Positions 53,763 to 63,158 of a DNA stretch of 64,000 bases are shown piece after piece. Below the pieces are notes generated by a model. It was given only the letters and a program-made list of their open reading frames with translations. It had not been told where the DNA came from and did no database searches. This DNA is from Volvariella volvacea V23. Taxonomy: Eukaryota > Basidiomycota > Agaricomycetes > Agaricales > Pluteaceae. The position numbers and the translations under genes were made by a program. The stretch is taken from positions 2,369,158 to 2,433,157 of the forward strand of contig KB722737.1 in NCBI GenBank assembly GCA_000349905.1, in the 5' to 3' direction. Within the stretch, counting starts at the first letter, position 1. Every line of letters starts with the position of its first letter.

Positions 53763-55109
53763 CTATGTAGCCTTGGCCTTGCCTTTACCCTTGTTCTTTT
53801 TGCTGGGGCTCTCAGCTTCTGCAGCCTGCTCCTCGTCCTCGTCCTCCTCTGGATCCTCGTCACTCGCTTCTGGTTGCGTCTCCTTATTTGATGAAGCAGG
53901 TCCTCGAGTACTCGAGCTACTAGCAGTGGCTGAACTGATACTTGCTGTCCCCGTCGTGGCCGTCACCGAAGTGGACGCTGACGCAGACATCGAAACAGCA
54001 GAGCTGGAAGAGGCACCGGCATCTGCTGGCGGTGCTAGATTCAACGGTAATCCCAAGCCTGCAGCTCCTAGTCGACTGCCCTTCAGCATTACGATTTCCT
54101 TCAACCACCCGTTTTCTCGTCTCAAGTCTGCCGCCTCCCGTTCGAGCTCTTCTGCTCGCCCGGCTAGATCAGATACAGACCGTTCCAAATTAACCGTCCT
54201 CAGCTTCTTCTTCACCCTAAACCGAGCTAACCCGTGCGTCAAGAAGGGAATTCTCTATCGTCATGAGAAGGCTTGCCCTGAGGCCTTACCTGATGCTGCC
54301 GTATTGCGGCGTCGTTTTTCTTCTGCAATCGCCAATCTTTCGGCTTCAGCTGGATCTATGTCTGTTGTTGCAGGGCTGACAGCTGAAGAAGACGAGCTTG
54401 GTGAAGGAATCTGTTGTGGCGGTGGGCTACTTTGATGACCTAGATTTGAGCCCGATGCGATTATGGGTGGCGTTACTCCATAGGACTGAGGTATGTATGG
54501 AAAAGAAGGTGATGTATTGCTAAATGTAGTATAGTGACCATGACTAGGCTGGGGTATCGGGGGTGGCTGAGATTGAGATTGAGATTGCGGATGAGGCGGA
54601 GGTTCTGTCCAAGGAAAGCTCAGGTTAGAGAAGGGTGGAAGCTGTAATGGTGGCAGATGTGCGTGGGTGAGAAGGTTGTCGTGGTAAGGTGGCGGATGAA
54701 TTGGCGGGTACGCGTCGGGTGGTGGTAGGACTGGGTGAAATGGGTGGTCTAGGTGGCCTCCATGTTGTTGCTGTTGCATGCTAGCCGCAGCCGCAAATTG
54801 CGCGAGTAGTGCAGCATCCCGGACATCTGACTGGACTTAATTTTAACATGTCGAGGCGCGCGCGGTGTCGAGATGAGGGTTAACCTATCCACTTACCCTA
54901 TTGAGACTGCCAGATCTGGGTGCAGGTGGTGCAGCACTAGACGTAGAGCGAGACCGCGGTTTCTTGGGTTTTTCGTGTTTTCTGCTGTTGTGTTCACCAT
55001 CCATGTCAAACGAGAACTTCAGGGTTTTCCAGTGAGCTAATTCAGCTTGGACTTGGGGTGGACTAAGCTGGATGTGGACCTCAGAAGGCTCGTTTTTGAG
55101 AGGGGACAT
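53763..55109 (-). CDS. bZIP transcription factor, Cys3/Met28-like basic region
   Basis: A regulator with the basic region AEEKRRRNTAASARFRVKKK, split by an intron between AAS and ARFRV, followed by LRTVNLERSVSDLAGRAEEL and REAADLRRENGWLKEIVMLK (leucine zipper). This basic region matches the Cys3/Met28/Zip-type factors that control sulfur and amino-acid genes in fungi. The start at 55109 gives MSPLKNEPSEVHIQLSPPQV then QAELAHWKTLKFSFDMDGEH, a short conserved N-terminal block. The middle is Pro/His/Gln/Ser-rich. The C-terminus has a Ser/Ala/Thr stretch, an acidic run (DEDPEEDEDEEQAAEAESPS) and KKNKGKGKAKAT. Three exons and two introns. The leader carries two upstream ORFs and a hairpin (see separate entries). 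Confidence 0.88.
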
Positions 55110-55116
55110 GGAGGCC

Positions 55117-55170
55117 TCAAGGAGATTCAAAACTAGATACGACTATACTAGGGTACGCCAGGGAGCACAT
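55117..55170 (-). promoter_or_regulatory. Upstream ORF 2 of the bZIP gene (17 codons)
   Basis: ATG at 55170 opens a 17-residue frame (MCSLAYPSIVVSSFESP) that stops at 55117, only seven bases before the main ATG at 55109. It overlaps uORF1 in another frame. It is relevant only if the transcript starts upstream of 55170. Confidence 0.5.
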
Positions 55171-55259
55171 ATTCGAGGGACGAGTCGAAGTCGCAATCCA
55201 CGCCTCGGATTGCGACAGTTGCGGCCAACTGGCACGCCACCCGGGCTTCTTTGAAACAT
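55143..55259 (-). promoter_or_regulatory. Upstream ORF 1 of the bZIP gene (38 codons)
   Basis: ATG at 55259 opens a 38-residue, Arg-rich frame ending with TAG at 55143. It spans the 10-bp hairpin at 55190-55216. Conserved uORFs in front of bZIP genes control translation in GCN4/cpc-1-type systems; here conservation cannot be tested from one sequence. Confidence 0.5.
55190..55216. repeat. 10-bp perfect inverted repeat (hairpin) before the bZIP ATG
   Basis: GTCGCAATCC and GGATTGCGAC are exact reverse complements with a seven-base loop, ACGCCTC. It lies about 80 bp before the bZIP start codon and within uORF1. In RNA it would form a stable stem; in DNA it offers a symmetric site for a dimeric protein. 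Confidence 0.75.
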
Positions 55260-56157
55260 AATTCGTGCCGGATCATCACATCACCCAGCTTGTTGGCAAA
55301 TTTCCTATTCTACTCGAATCTTATGCGCTTGCATGCTAATATTTGCCACAAGACCTCCATATCGAGCAGCGAGGGCTTGATTTTACACTCGACGACCGAC
55401 ACGCAGATCGATGCAATTGCAGTGGCCTTGGCAAACCAAACTAGTTCGTCGGTCTCACGCAACCAAATCCAACCTGCTAGGTTCACCACGACCAACCCTC
55501 TTGCGTGATAAGCACCTTACGAGTTGTCCCATAATAATACCGGCCGTCCCATTCTGCGTTGCGTGGTCCTGCGTATGATCCAGCACTTCCGAGGCGCCCA
55601 TTCCATTTGAGACAAACCCATGGACCAGAGAGCAAATTAGACCAGCACTGCTGCCGAACATTGTGCGCCCGGGTGCTCGTCCAATTAAACACTTATGCCT
55701 GCTGTCGCTAGCCCCACAACCTGCAGGAATTGCGCCATTCTATGCATGCAACCCAGCAGTTAGGCTGATCACGATTATCGAAAGCTGGACATTAAATGGT
55801 CAAAGATGCAATCCGCTCTTGTATGATAGTATCGTCCATCAGCCACCAAATAACAGGCTCTGATGTGCATCATTGAGGTCATCGCCCGGCAGTTTTGCAC
55901 CACGCAATATACCTTGTTCATAGGCAGCTGCACGAGTTCCTTTGGCATGAACTTGGGACGACGATGTCCCTTCGGGTGCCTAACCTAGGAAGGATGGTCT
56001 GGTCCATAACAAGCAGCCCTGTCCACGTGGATCGCTGACTAAGCCACATACTGATGAGTACGCGTCGACACTGCTGTGGCAGATCATCAGAGGGTGACGC
56101 GGTCAACGTAATCTACTGCTCCTCAGCATCTTGACCACATCCTTCAGCAACAGCACT
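55260..56157. promoter_or_regulatory. Divergent intergenic region, bZIP and NPL4
   Basis: About 900 bp upstream of uORF1 up to the NPL4 ATG. Open frames here are under 70 codons and match nothing I know. It should contain both promoters. Confidence 0.5.
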
Positions 56158-58464
56158 ATGGTATACCAGATCCCAAGTCATCCGGTCTTCAGCAGCTAAG
56201 ATTGTCCTCAGATAATCCGAATCAGGTCCAAGGATGGCAACTTTCGTTTCAATTTGGCCCCTACAAGCGATGTATCAGAACTTTTAAGCAGGGTACCGCC
56301 GTGCATCACAATCGTAACTCGTGAACGAGGATCTAATGACTGTCTAGGTCATAGAAACAGCTACTGATGCGGACGTATCAAGTATCACCTTTTCAAATCA
56401 ACCTCGTGGCAATGAGGTTAAGGCGTCGACGCTAGTTGGTCGGACACTAGACAACCTCGGCCTCAGGTTCGCGATCTATCCTCATTTGAGACAAATTTCG
56501 GGCAATTGATTATCGCAACAGACATGGCGATCTCGTCTTCGTCTCCTACCAATCTCAGCCGTCAGGAAGTCAACCTGCTGTTCAAGCGACAAGTCAGGAA
56601 ACCCCATCCGCCAGCAAAGAAACTGGAAATAGAATTTGGGAGCAAGTCACCGAGGACCCAGTGGACGTATATTGGAGATCACAACCAGGAAAGCTGCCTC
56701 GTGGGCGCGATGCCCGGTTTTGCAAACACGGCCCCAATGGCATGTGTGATTATTGTATGCCTTTGGAACCCTATGACGCCGCATATCACAAGGAGCACGC
56801 AATCAAACACCTTTCATACCATGCCTACCTGCGCAAGATCACTCCCAAACCCAGTGCCTCCGCTGCTGCGTCCCTACCTCCATTGTCACCTCTGTCCTAC
56901 AAAGTCAAGTCTCCTTGCCCAACAGGAAATCACCCACCATGGCCAGCAGGTATTTGCACATCGTGCCAGCCCTCTGCAATCACTCTGCAATCACAACCAT
57001 TTCGCATGGTTGATCATCTCGAGATTGCGTCGACGGATATTATTGACAGGTTCCTGCAAGCATGGCGCAAGACAGGTTTACAACGCTTTGGTTGGCTCAT
57101 TGGACACTATGAGCCATATGACAAAGTTCCGATGGGTGTTAAAGCGGTTGTTGAAGCAATTTGCGAGTCCCCACAGCAAGGCGAGCTTGATGGTTTAACA
57201 TTGGGCCTTCCTTGGGAAGACGAACAGCGGATACGGGAGATTTCTGCGGCGGCCTCAACACCCCTAACAATAGTAGGGTACGTTTTCACTGACCTAGACC
57301 CAACTCCGGACGACAGAACAAAGAACGTGTACAAGCGTCATGCCCAGTCCTTCTATTTATCGTCATTGGAAGCCATCTTCGCTGCTACTCTACAGAAACA
57401 AAATCCGGTTCCTTCCCGTTCCTCACCTACGGGACAGTTCTCTTCGAGGCTTGTAACGGCCGTTTTGACAGCTACTGAGGATGGAGCAGTCGACTTCGCT
57501 GCCTACCAAGTCTCAGAACAGGCAGTGGCAATGGTGGAAGCTGACATGATAGAAGCCAGCGTAGAGCCTGGAATTGTTCGGGTTAAGGAGGAAGATCGAT
57601 CCCAGGACTCTGCTCGATACGTTCCCGACGTATTCTTCAGCTACAAGAATGATTATGGGCTAGAGGTCAAGAAGAGTGCAAAGCCCTGTTTCCCTGTTGA
57701 ATACCTAATTGTGAATGTAGGTCACTCGTCCACCTTCCAAACATGAGGCTGATAAATTCGCTTTTTTGTCGGTCTAGGTTACACACGGCTTCCCTCAAAA
57801 CCCTTCGCCCTTGTTCCGCTCCACACAATTCGCTATTGAGAATAGACCTGGTCTAGAAGACCAACACATCGAAACAGTCTTGTCTGATCTTCGCCGACTG
57901 GATGCGTTCTCCATAGAGCCCAGTACAGTTTCGCAAACCAAGGACAATAACAAGCGGGTAGAATTGGCCAAGTGGCTGAGCGACTGGCACTTAATAACCT
58001 TCCTTGCTCATATTCAATTACTGTCCCCTGTATGCATCTATTCCCCTAACATTTGTCGGGCGACTGACATCATTGCACAGGATGACAGCAAACTGATCAT
58101 GCGCGTGGCTTCATCGCCAAATCTGCTTGAAGATACGACGCAGTTGGATCCCGTTCTTGCCTCGGATGGGTGGCAGACGTTGTTAACTATCGCAAGGGAG
58201 AATGCTCGTATGTATTTTCTGTCCCTTCGTTTTGCCTATGTTCTCAACTATCGTCCATTAGCTGCTTACCCAACGTCTTCCCATCCTGCATTGGGCGGTA
58301 CAGACATCCCAATGGACACGGATATGGATGCAATTGATTTCCCTCCAGAAGAACCTGCACTTGGTGATTCGGGAGCGCGGATTAGAATATGCCCTCACTG
58401 CACGTACGAGAACACACATAGTCGATCGGATTGCGATATGTGTATGTTGCCACTAGATGGATGA
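56158..58464 (+). CDS. NPL4: NPL4, Cdc48/p97 ubiquitin-substrate adaptor
   Basis: Npl4 with Ufd1 recruits polyubiquitinated proteins to Cdc48 in ER-associated and chromatin-linked degradation. I place the start at 56158: the ATG is followed at once by an intron (56161-56211), and the next exon begins IIRIRSKDGNFRFNLAPTSD then VSELLSR, the UBX-like domain. Then comes SSITFSNQPRGNEVKASTLV and, after an intron, HGDLVFVSYQ. The zinc-finger region holds CKHGPNGMCDYC, EPYDAAYHKEHAIKHLSYHA and CPTGNHPPWPAGICTSCQPS then AITLQSQPFRMVDHLE. The MPN-like domain includes RKTGLQRFGWLIGHYEPYDK, VPMGVKAVVEAICESPQQGE and IVGYVFTDL. The C-terminal NZF finger is CPHCTYENTHSRSDCDMC. About seven introns. Confidence 0.95.
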
Positions 58465-58934
58465 GCCCCAGAGGGCGTCTTGAGGTATCTTGTTGCATGT
58501 ACTATTTCACGCACTGTATCATGTAGCTTTTAAGAACTCGTTCTTAACCACAACAGTAATAGTGCTCATCGGGGCCCACGATGTAAGGAAAGATGACAAC
58601 ATACGCATTAATTACAGACGACAAAATGCATGGGTCTTAAATACATGGCGTGAGAGGAGTAGTGGGTCGCACGGTGACTTTGTCTATCAAATATAGGCAA
58701 AGGATAATATCCGAAGTAAATGGCCCAGCCCGAACTGAACATGCACAATGAAAGATAAAAAAAATAAGTGAACTAGCAAGTTCATCACAATGAAACGTTT
58801 ACACCGTGACAATTCGCCCAAGGAAGTTGAAAACCCTGTAATGAAAGAGAATATTGTCCTCGAGGTGCCTAGTGGGCGGTCGTTTAGGAGAAGGAGAGAC
58901 GAGTTTTTTTCGTGCAATGGTGACCGATTGGCGA
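58465..58934. other. Convergent 3' region of NPL4 and the Nudix gene
   Basis: About 470 bp between the two stop codons, A-rich around 58740-58770. No gene seen. Confidence 0.5.
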
Positions 58935-60470
58935 TTATGGTGAGACTATCCACCACCCGGCCAAGACAAAGCCGACTAAAATGCCAAGGGCCCGTGCAAC
59001 TATCACGACGACCAACGCCTTGCGAATAGCAGCGTAGAACGTACTTAAAGCAGAGCCTGACCAGTTTATCCTGATGGGGATCGCTTAAAAGAAGTTATGG
59101 ATTACATGGCGTAAAAAACATACCGTCTGTCGTTGATACCCCCAGACCGAACACTTGCTTCCCATTCACGTACCACCTCCCGGTACCGTTTGCCAAATAC
59201 CCTATCATCCATAAGTATCAAGAGTGCAGTGAAGTGACCAACAGCATACCAGATCCAGAAATTGACATCAGGATAAGAGAAGCGAGGGAAAACGCTAGCC
59301 AGGCTGGGAGCAACGATGTCCATTCGCAAACCCTCTACCTCACTCTGGTAAGGTAGGTGCATCACTGATGACAGAGGAGATGGTGTATCGTTGGTTGGGT
59401 GTGGTGGTAGTGTCATGTATGACATCAGGTCTAGTATCATACCAAGGGACAAACCCCATAATTTCAATGTACGGGAGTGGGAATTTGCGGGTATACCCTT
59501 CTCCAAGCCGTCGTGTGTTGGGGGTGAGAGCGGTGTTGAGGTGGGCTCTATTACAATTGCCGGGAATTGCATGGTCCCAACGAGCAATCTAATGAGAAGT
59601 CTAATGACGACGGATTGCTTAGGGGCCAAGCGGGAAGCTGCATCGACAGTGACAGATGACCAACGGGGAGATGAATATGGCGAGACGAGGGATGCTAGCG
59701 GTGTCCAGTGGAGGGTGGTAGTAGGGATCGGATCCGGGGGAGGTGCATGCGGAGTTACTTGCAGAAAGACGAATGGCGAGAGAATCATCAGAAGACGCTT
59801 GCCTAGTGAAGTAGTAATTTCGCGGTCGTCGAGTTGACCTATGCACATGTATTGACGCTCCGCTAAGTCAATGCCAATTTCCTCCCAAGTTTGCCTCATT
59901 GCTTTGAAACCAGGGCGAATGAAAGGTCAAATGAAAGATGAACGCTAAAAGCCAAAACTCGGACATACCGGTATACAACCCTCCTTCATCATCTGGCTCC
60001 GTTCGTCCACCCGGAAATGCCACATGTGCCTCATTCGTGTTTCGTACGCGCGTTTGATTCATGTTAGCCTCATCTCCGGAAGCGTTCTCGCGGTGGAGGA
60101 ATAGGATTTCCGGGCGAGCATTTGGGTCTTTGACCCAGTCGAGCTCGAAAAATTCACTTAGCGTAGGAGGTGCAGTCGATGAGGGTTGAAGCGATGCTGT
60201 CGAAGACGGTACGACACGGATGATCAAGGCCACGGCGGCACGTCTTGGTTCTGGGGACTGGTCCTGAGCACAACCCTGCCTGAAACAACACAAACGAATG
60301 CGTACGTGTAGGAGGTGATGCAATGATACGGGGCGGAGTAGAGCGGATTCGGTGGAGAGCTCTGGACAAGAGCGGGACGATAGACACGGGTTTTTCTGGT
60401 CGAAATAAAAAGTGTTAATGGTGCGGAAAATAACGGAAAAAAGAGCACGATGCCGAGTACCTTGGGGCAT
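58935..60470 (-). CDS. Nudix hydrolase with C-terminal membrane helices
   Basis: Likely a diphosphatase of the NUDT7/8 (CoA or fatty-acyl-CoA) type. From ATG 60470 one frame stays open through RRAAVALIIRVVPSS (first Nudix strand) and EILFLHRE to HVAFPGGRTEPDDEGGLYT. An intron (59900s) leads to AMRQTWEEIGIDLAERQYMC, completing the Nudix box, with Gln where the box usually has Glu in RE; the metal-binding EExG glutamates are present. Next come IGQLDD and SPFVFLQV. The rest is unlike short family members: SLASVFPRFSYPDVNFWIWY then AVGHFTALLILMDDRVFGKR. After a last intron VVVIVARALGILVGFVLAGW gives a second probable helix before TAA at 58935. The first 90 residues are uncertain, as introns may be hidden there. 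Confidence 0.82.
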
Positions 60471-60809
60471 TGCGAGCGGAGACAGTGAAGGAGGGCGAGG
60501 AAGATGCTAGAGGGCTATGGACATACAACGTCAGGTGCAGAGCTCGCAGCCCAATAAACCACGCGAGCCAAATGTTCCCCAAACAATTTTAGGTGACGTC
60601 TCGCCCTCGGCAGTCTCCGGGTTGGGGCGAGTCCCTCCAGCGCAGATGGCCCGAATCGAGGGTGCCTCAGCCCATCTCCGTTCCGTCCAGAGCCAGTCGT
60701 CCTCCGATACCGATCACAGCGCAAATGGGATATTGATCAAAAGTGTCCATCATTGCCAAGCCCCAATGGCTACATACACTGCACTGATCCCTCAGTGGTG
60801 GACATTCAA

Positions 60810-60890
60810 GGCGCTGTAGTGTAGTGGTTATCACAGAAGATTCTGACATAGAACGTTCTTTTAACCCAGGTTCGAGTCCTGGCAGTGCCT
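60810..60890 (+). tRNA. tRNA-Gln (CUG) with a very short intron
   Basis: The acceptor GGCGCTG pairs with CAGTGCC, then discriminator T. The D arm is GTGTAGTGGTTATCAC. The anticodon stem GAAGA/TCTTT encloses TTCTGA, anticodon CTG at 60843-60845. Nine bases (CATAGAACG, 60847-60855) are inserted one base 3' of the anticodon, the standard intron position. The T arm is CCAGG-TTCGAGT-CCTGG. CTCTATTTTTCG downstream can terminate Pol III. Confidence 0.85.
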
Positions 60891-60991
60891 TCACATTTTA
60901 CTCTATTTTTCGCATGAACGCCTGACCTCCCGAGTCCTGCCCAAGTGACTGCAACATGATGTTATTATTATTGAATACTTTATCATAATGA

Positions 60992-62548
60992 TTATATCTC
61001 GGTCCATCCACCATCACTCTCCTCTCCTCCGCTTACGAAGGAGAGAAAGAAAACCAAAACACTTGCAGCGAGCCGCATACCCAGCCCCCTATACAGTTGA
61101 CCAACCCCCGTGCTCCTTAGCCAGCTTTCCGACTCCCCATCGTCACCACCAATCTCCTGCGCTGTTGCCTCCTGTTCAGAGCCTGCATGTGGTCGTTTGG
61201 GGGATTTGAGGGGCAGGTCTGACCGTTCCTCTGTCAGGATTGACCAGAATGCATCTAAAAGACCATTGTATGGTGCTGGTCGCAGTTCTACGCAGGCCTT
61301 AATGGGCTTCGCAGTGCCCCTTGTTTGAACCTGCAATCTTCGCCGAACTGTCTCAAAAGGTAGGGTTACCAATAAACCAATGCAACTGCCACCGAGCTCA
61401 GCAAGACTCCATGCGAACGGGTTGGTTTCCTCTGAAATGTTACTACCCATACGTGCCGCAAGCATCCCAGGAAGTGCAAGGGAGACCAGAGGACGTAGAG
61501 TATTGTCGATGACGGTGGGGATTAATAAATGGGGATGCAAGTAGATTCCTTTAATGCCCCCTTCGTCTCGAAGAATCTTCGAAAGGGCGTCTAGCGGCCC
61601 AGAGTAAGCTCGATGGCGTAACGAGCGAGATTGCACGATAAGTCGAGTGCGGATAAGATCAAGAGGTGAAAGAATGAATCCAGTGATGAGATGCGATGCA
61701 ACTGGCAGGAAAATCGGGGGCTGATGGAATGGTGACAAATTGGGAAAGAGTAACGATTGTAGGAAACCATGTATGAGGGGTTGCATTGTCGATGAAATGA
61801 TTTCAGTAACACAAGACGTCAGCAGGCCTGGAAGGAATCAATTTTATGGAGGACCGGTGAACCGTGCGGAGCAAGTACCTTTCCAGAGCGACAACCACCC
61901 TTCTCCGCGGAAGCGTCTTACGCGATTTATCATGCCCCAAACTCCGTCAGCACTTCCGACTGGTATAATGTAATCTGGTCGTGTCCCGTCTTCGAGTACT
62001 GACCTACGTAGCACGTAACCCTGGTCGTCAGCTAACCTTGGTGTGTACTTGCTATCAGCGGTGCTGTTCGGTTCGGCGAAGTAGGAGTCGTCATTAGTTG
62101 TGTCACTGAGCTATAATGGATCTATGAGAATGACGTGATGGACCCATTTCAACACTTGGCGACATACGGCGTCGTCGCTTTCTTCCTCGACCACTGGCAG
62201 GGGCTCTGGCTCAACTGCATTACGGGGCACCCATTGAACTTGAAGTAGTAATTTCCCAACCTCCCACGGCATGGCAATCGCGGTGCTCGAATACTGCAGC
62301 ACGGCAGACGCCACCAATGTTTTGAACAACAACGTGGGGTTTACACTGGAAGGTTCGCTCAACGAGGGTGAGAGGTCGAAAATAGAGTTGTGAGCTGGTC
62401 GGTTTGCCCATTGGTATGAAGAACGTGAGGCAGGAATGGTTACAGATGTTGCATTGGTTGCAGGCGGAGGTGAGGTAGGCGGTGCAAAAGTCCAGGCTGC
62501 GGAGGGTTCAACATAGTAGTCGCGTAGTGATGGGGGTTGTGTTGTCAT
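60992..62548 (-). CDS. UGO1: Ugo1-like mitochondrial carrier-family protein
   Basis: Ugo1 is a modified carrier in the outer membrane that links Fzo1 and Mgm1 in mitochondrial fusion. The start at 62548 gives MTTQPPSLRDYYVEPSAAWT, the usual opening. Next are NPTLLFKTLVASAVLQYSST then AIAMPWEVGKLLLQVQWVPR (a degenerate carrier repeat: PWEVGKLLLQVQ). After an intron come YTPRLADDQGYVLRRSVLED, RPDYIIPVGSADGVWGMINR and GEGWLSLWKGLLTSCVTEII. The second repeat is FILSPLDLIRTRLIVQSRS, from the carrier consensus PxDxxRxR. The third is VTLPFETVRRRLQVQTRGTA then RLAASVLVFFLSFVSGGEES near the end. Three carrier-type repeats and the N-terminal block fit Ugo1. Ends at 60992. The tRNA-Gln lies just beyond its 3' end. 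Confidence 0.9.
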
Positions 62549-63158
62549 TGCATAAAGGTCTTTGCTCGACGTAGCCGGCGTTGTGCTCTGAAGTGGATGA
62601 AGGTCTAATCAAACAACTGCAAATAACGCCATCATGTGCCGTGGCGTCGGAATCGGCGTCTCGTTCGGCACAAATACCGAATAAACAGTTTATTCCCCCG
62701 CGTGCACTGGACAACGGTGATGGATTTCAGTATATTGCTAGTTGAACATCGTAGAACGTGTCTAAGGGACAGTCCATTCCGCCATGTCAAGAGGAGTGCC
62801 ACGCAGACCTCCTGACGTGCGCCGCTGGCTTGTGTTGGACGGCTTCATACCAAGTGACGTTGAGTGACAGGAGTCTGTCGCTGATGGCAGTGATGGGGGC
62901 GGTTGTGAGACCGATTTGGATCCCAGTATGGAAGGATCTGACATGCCTCGCGGATCGGCATTTGGATGGAGCAGAGTGACACCAGGCCAAGAATTCTTAG
63001 AATGTGACGGGTGTGACATGGGATAATTCAAAGAGGGGAAGTGACATCAAGCATGTAACTTGAACGCTATTCGCACCTGACCACGCTCCCTACCCTTTCT
63101 TTCAGCCTTATTCCTATACTTTCACATTGTATTTTCTTCCTTTCCCCTTTGACTGGCC
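62549..63158. promoter_or_regulatory. Divergent intergenic region, Ugo1-like gene and tricalbin
   Basis: About 610 bp between the two start codons. Open frames here are short; none looks real. CT-rich sequence (63090-63150) directly precedes the tricalbin ATG, as at many fungal promoters. Confidence 0.5.

Noticed and set aside
53773..54435. 220-codon open frame antisense to the bZIP gene
   Set aside because: Ser/Ala-rich mirror of the bZIP coding strand, which has clear basic-region and zipper motifs.
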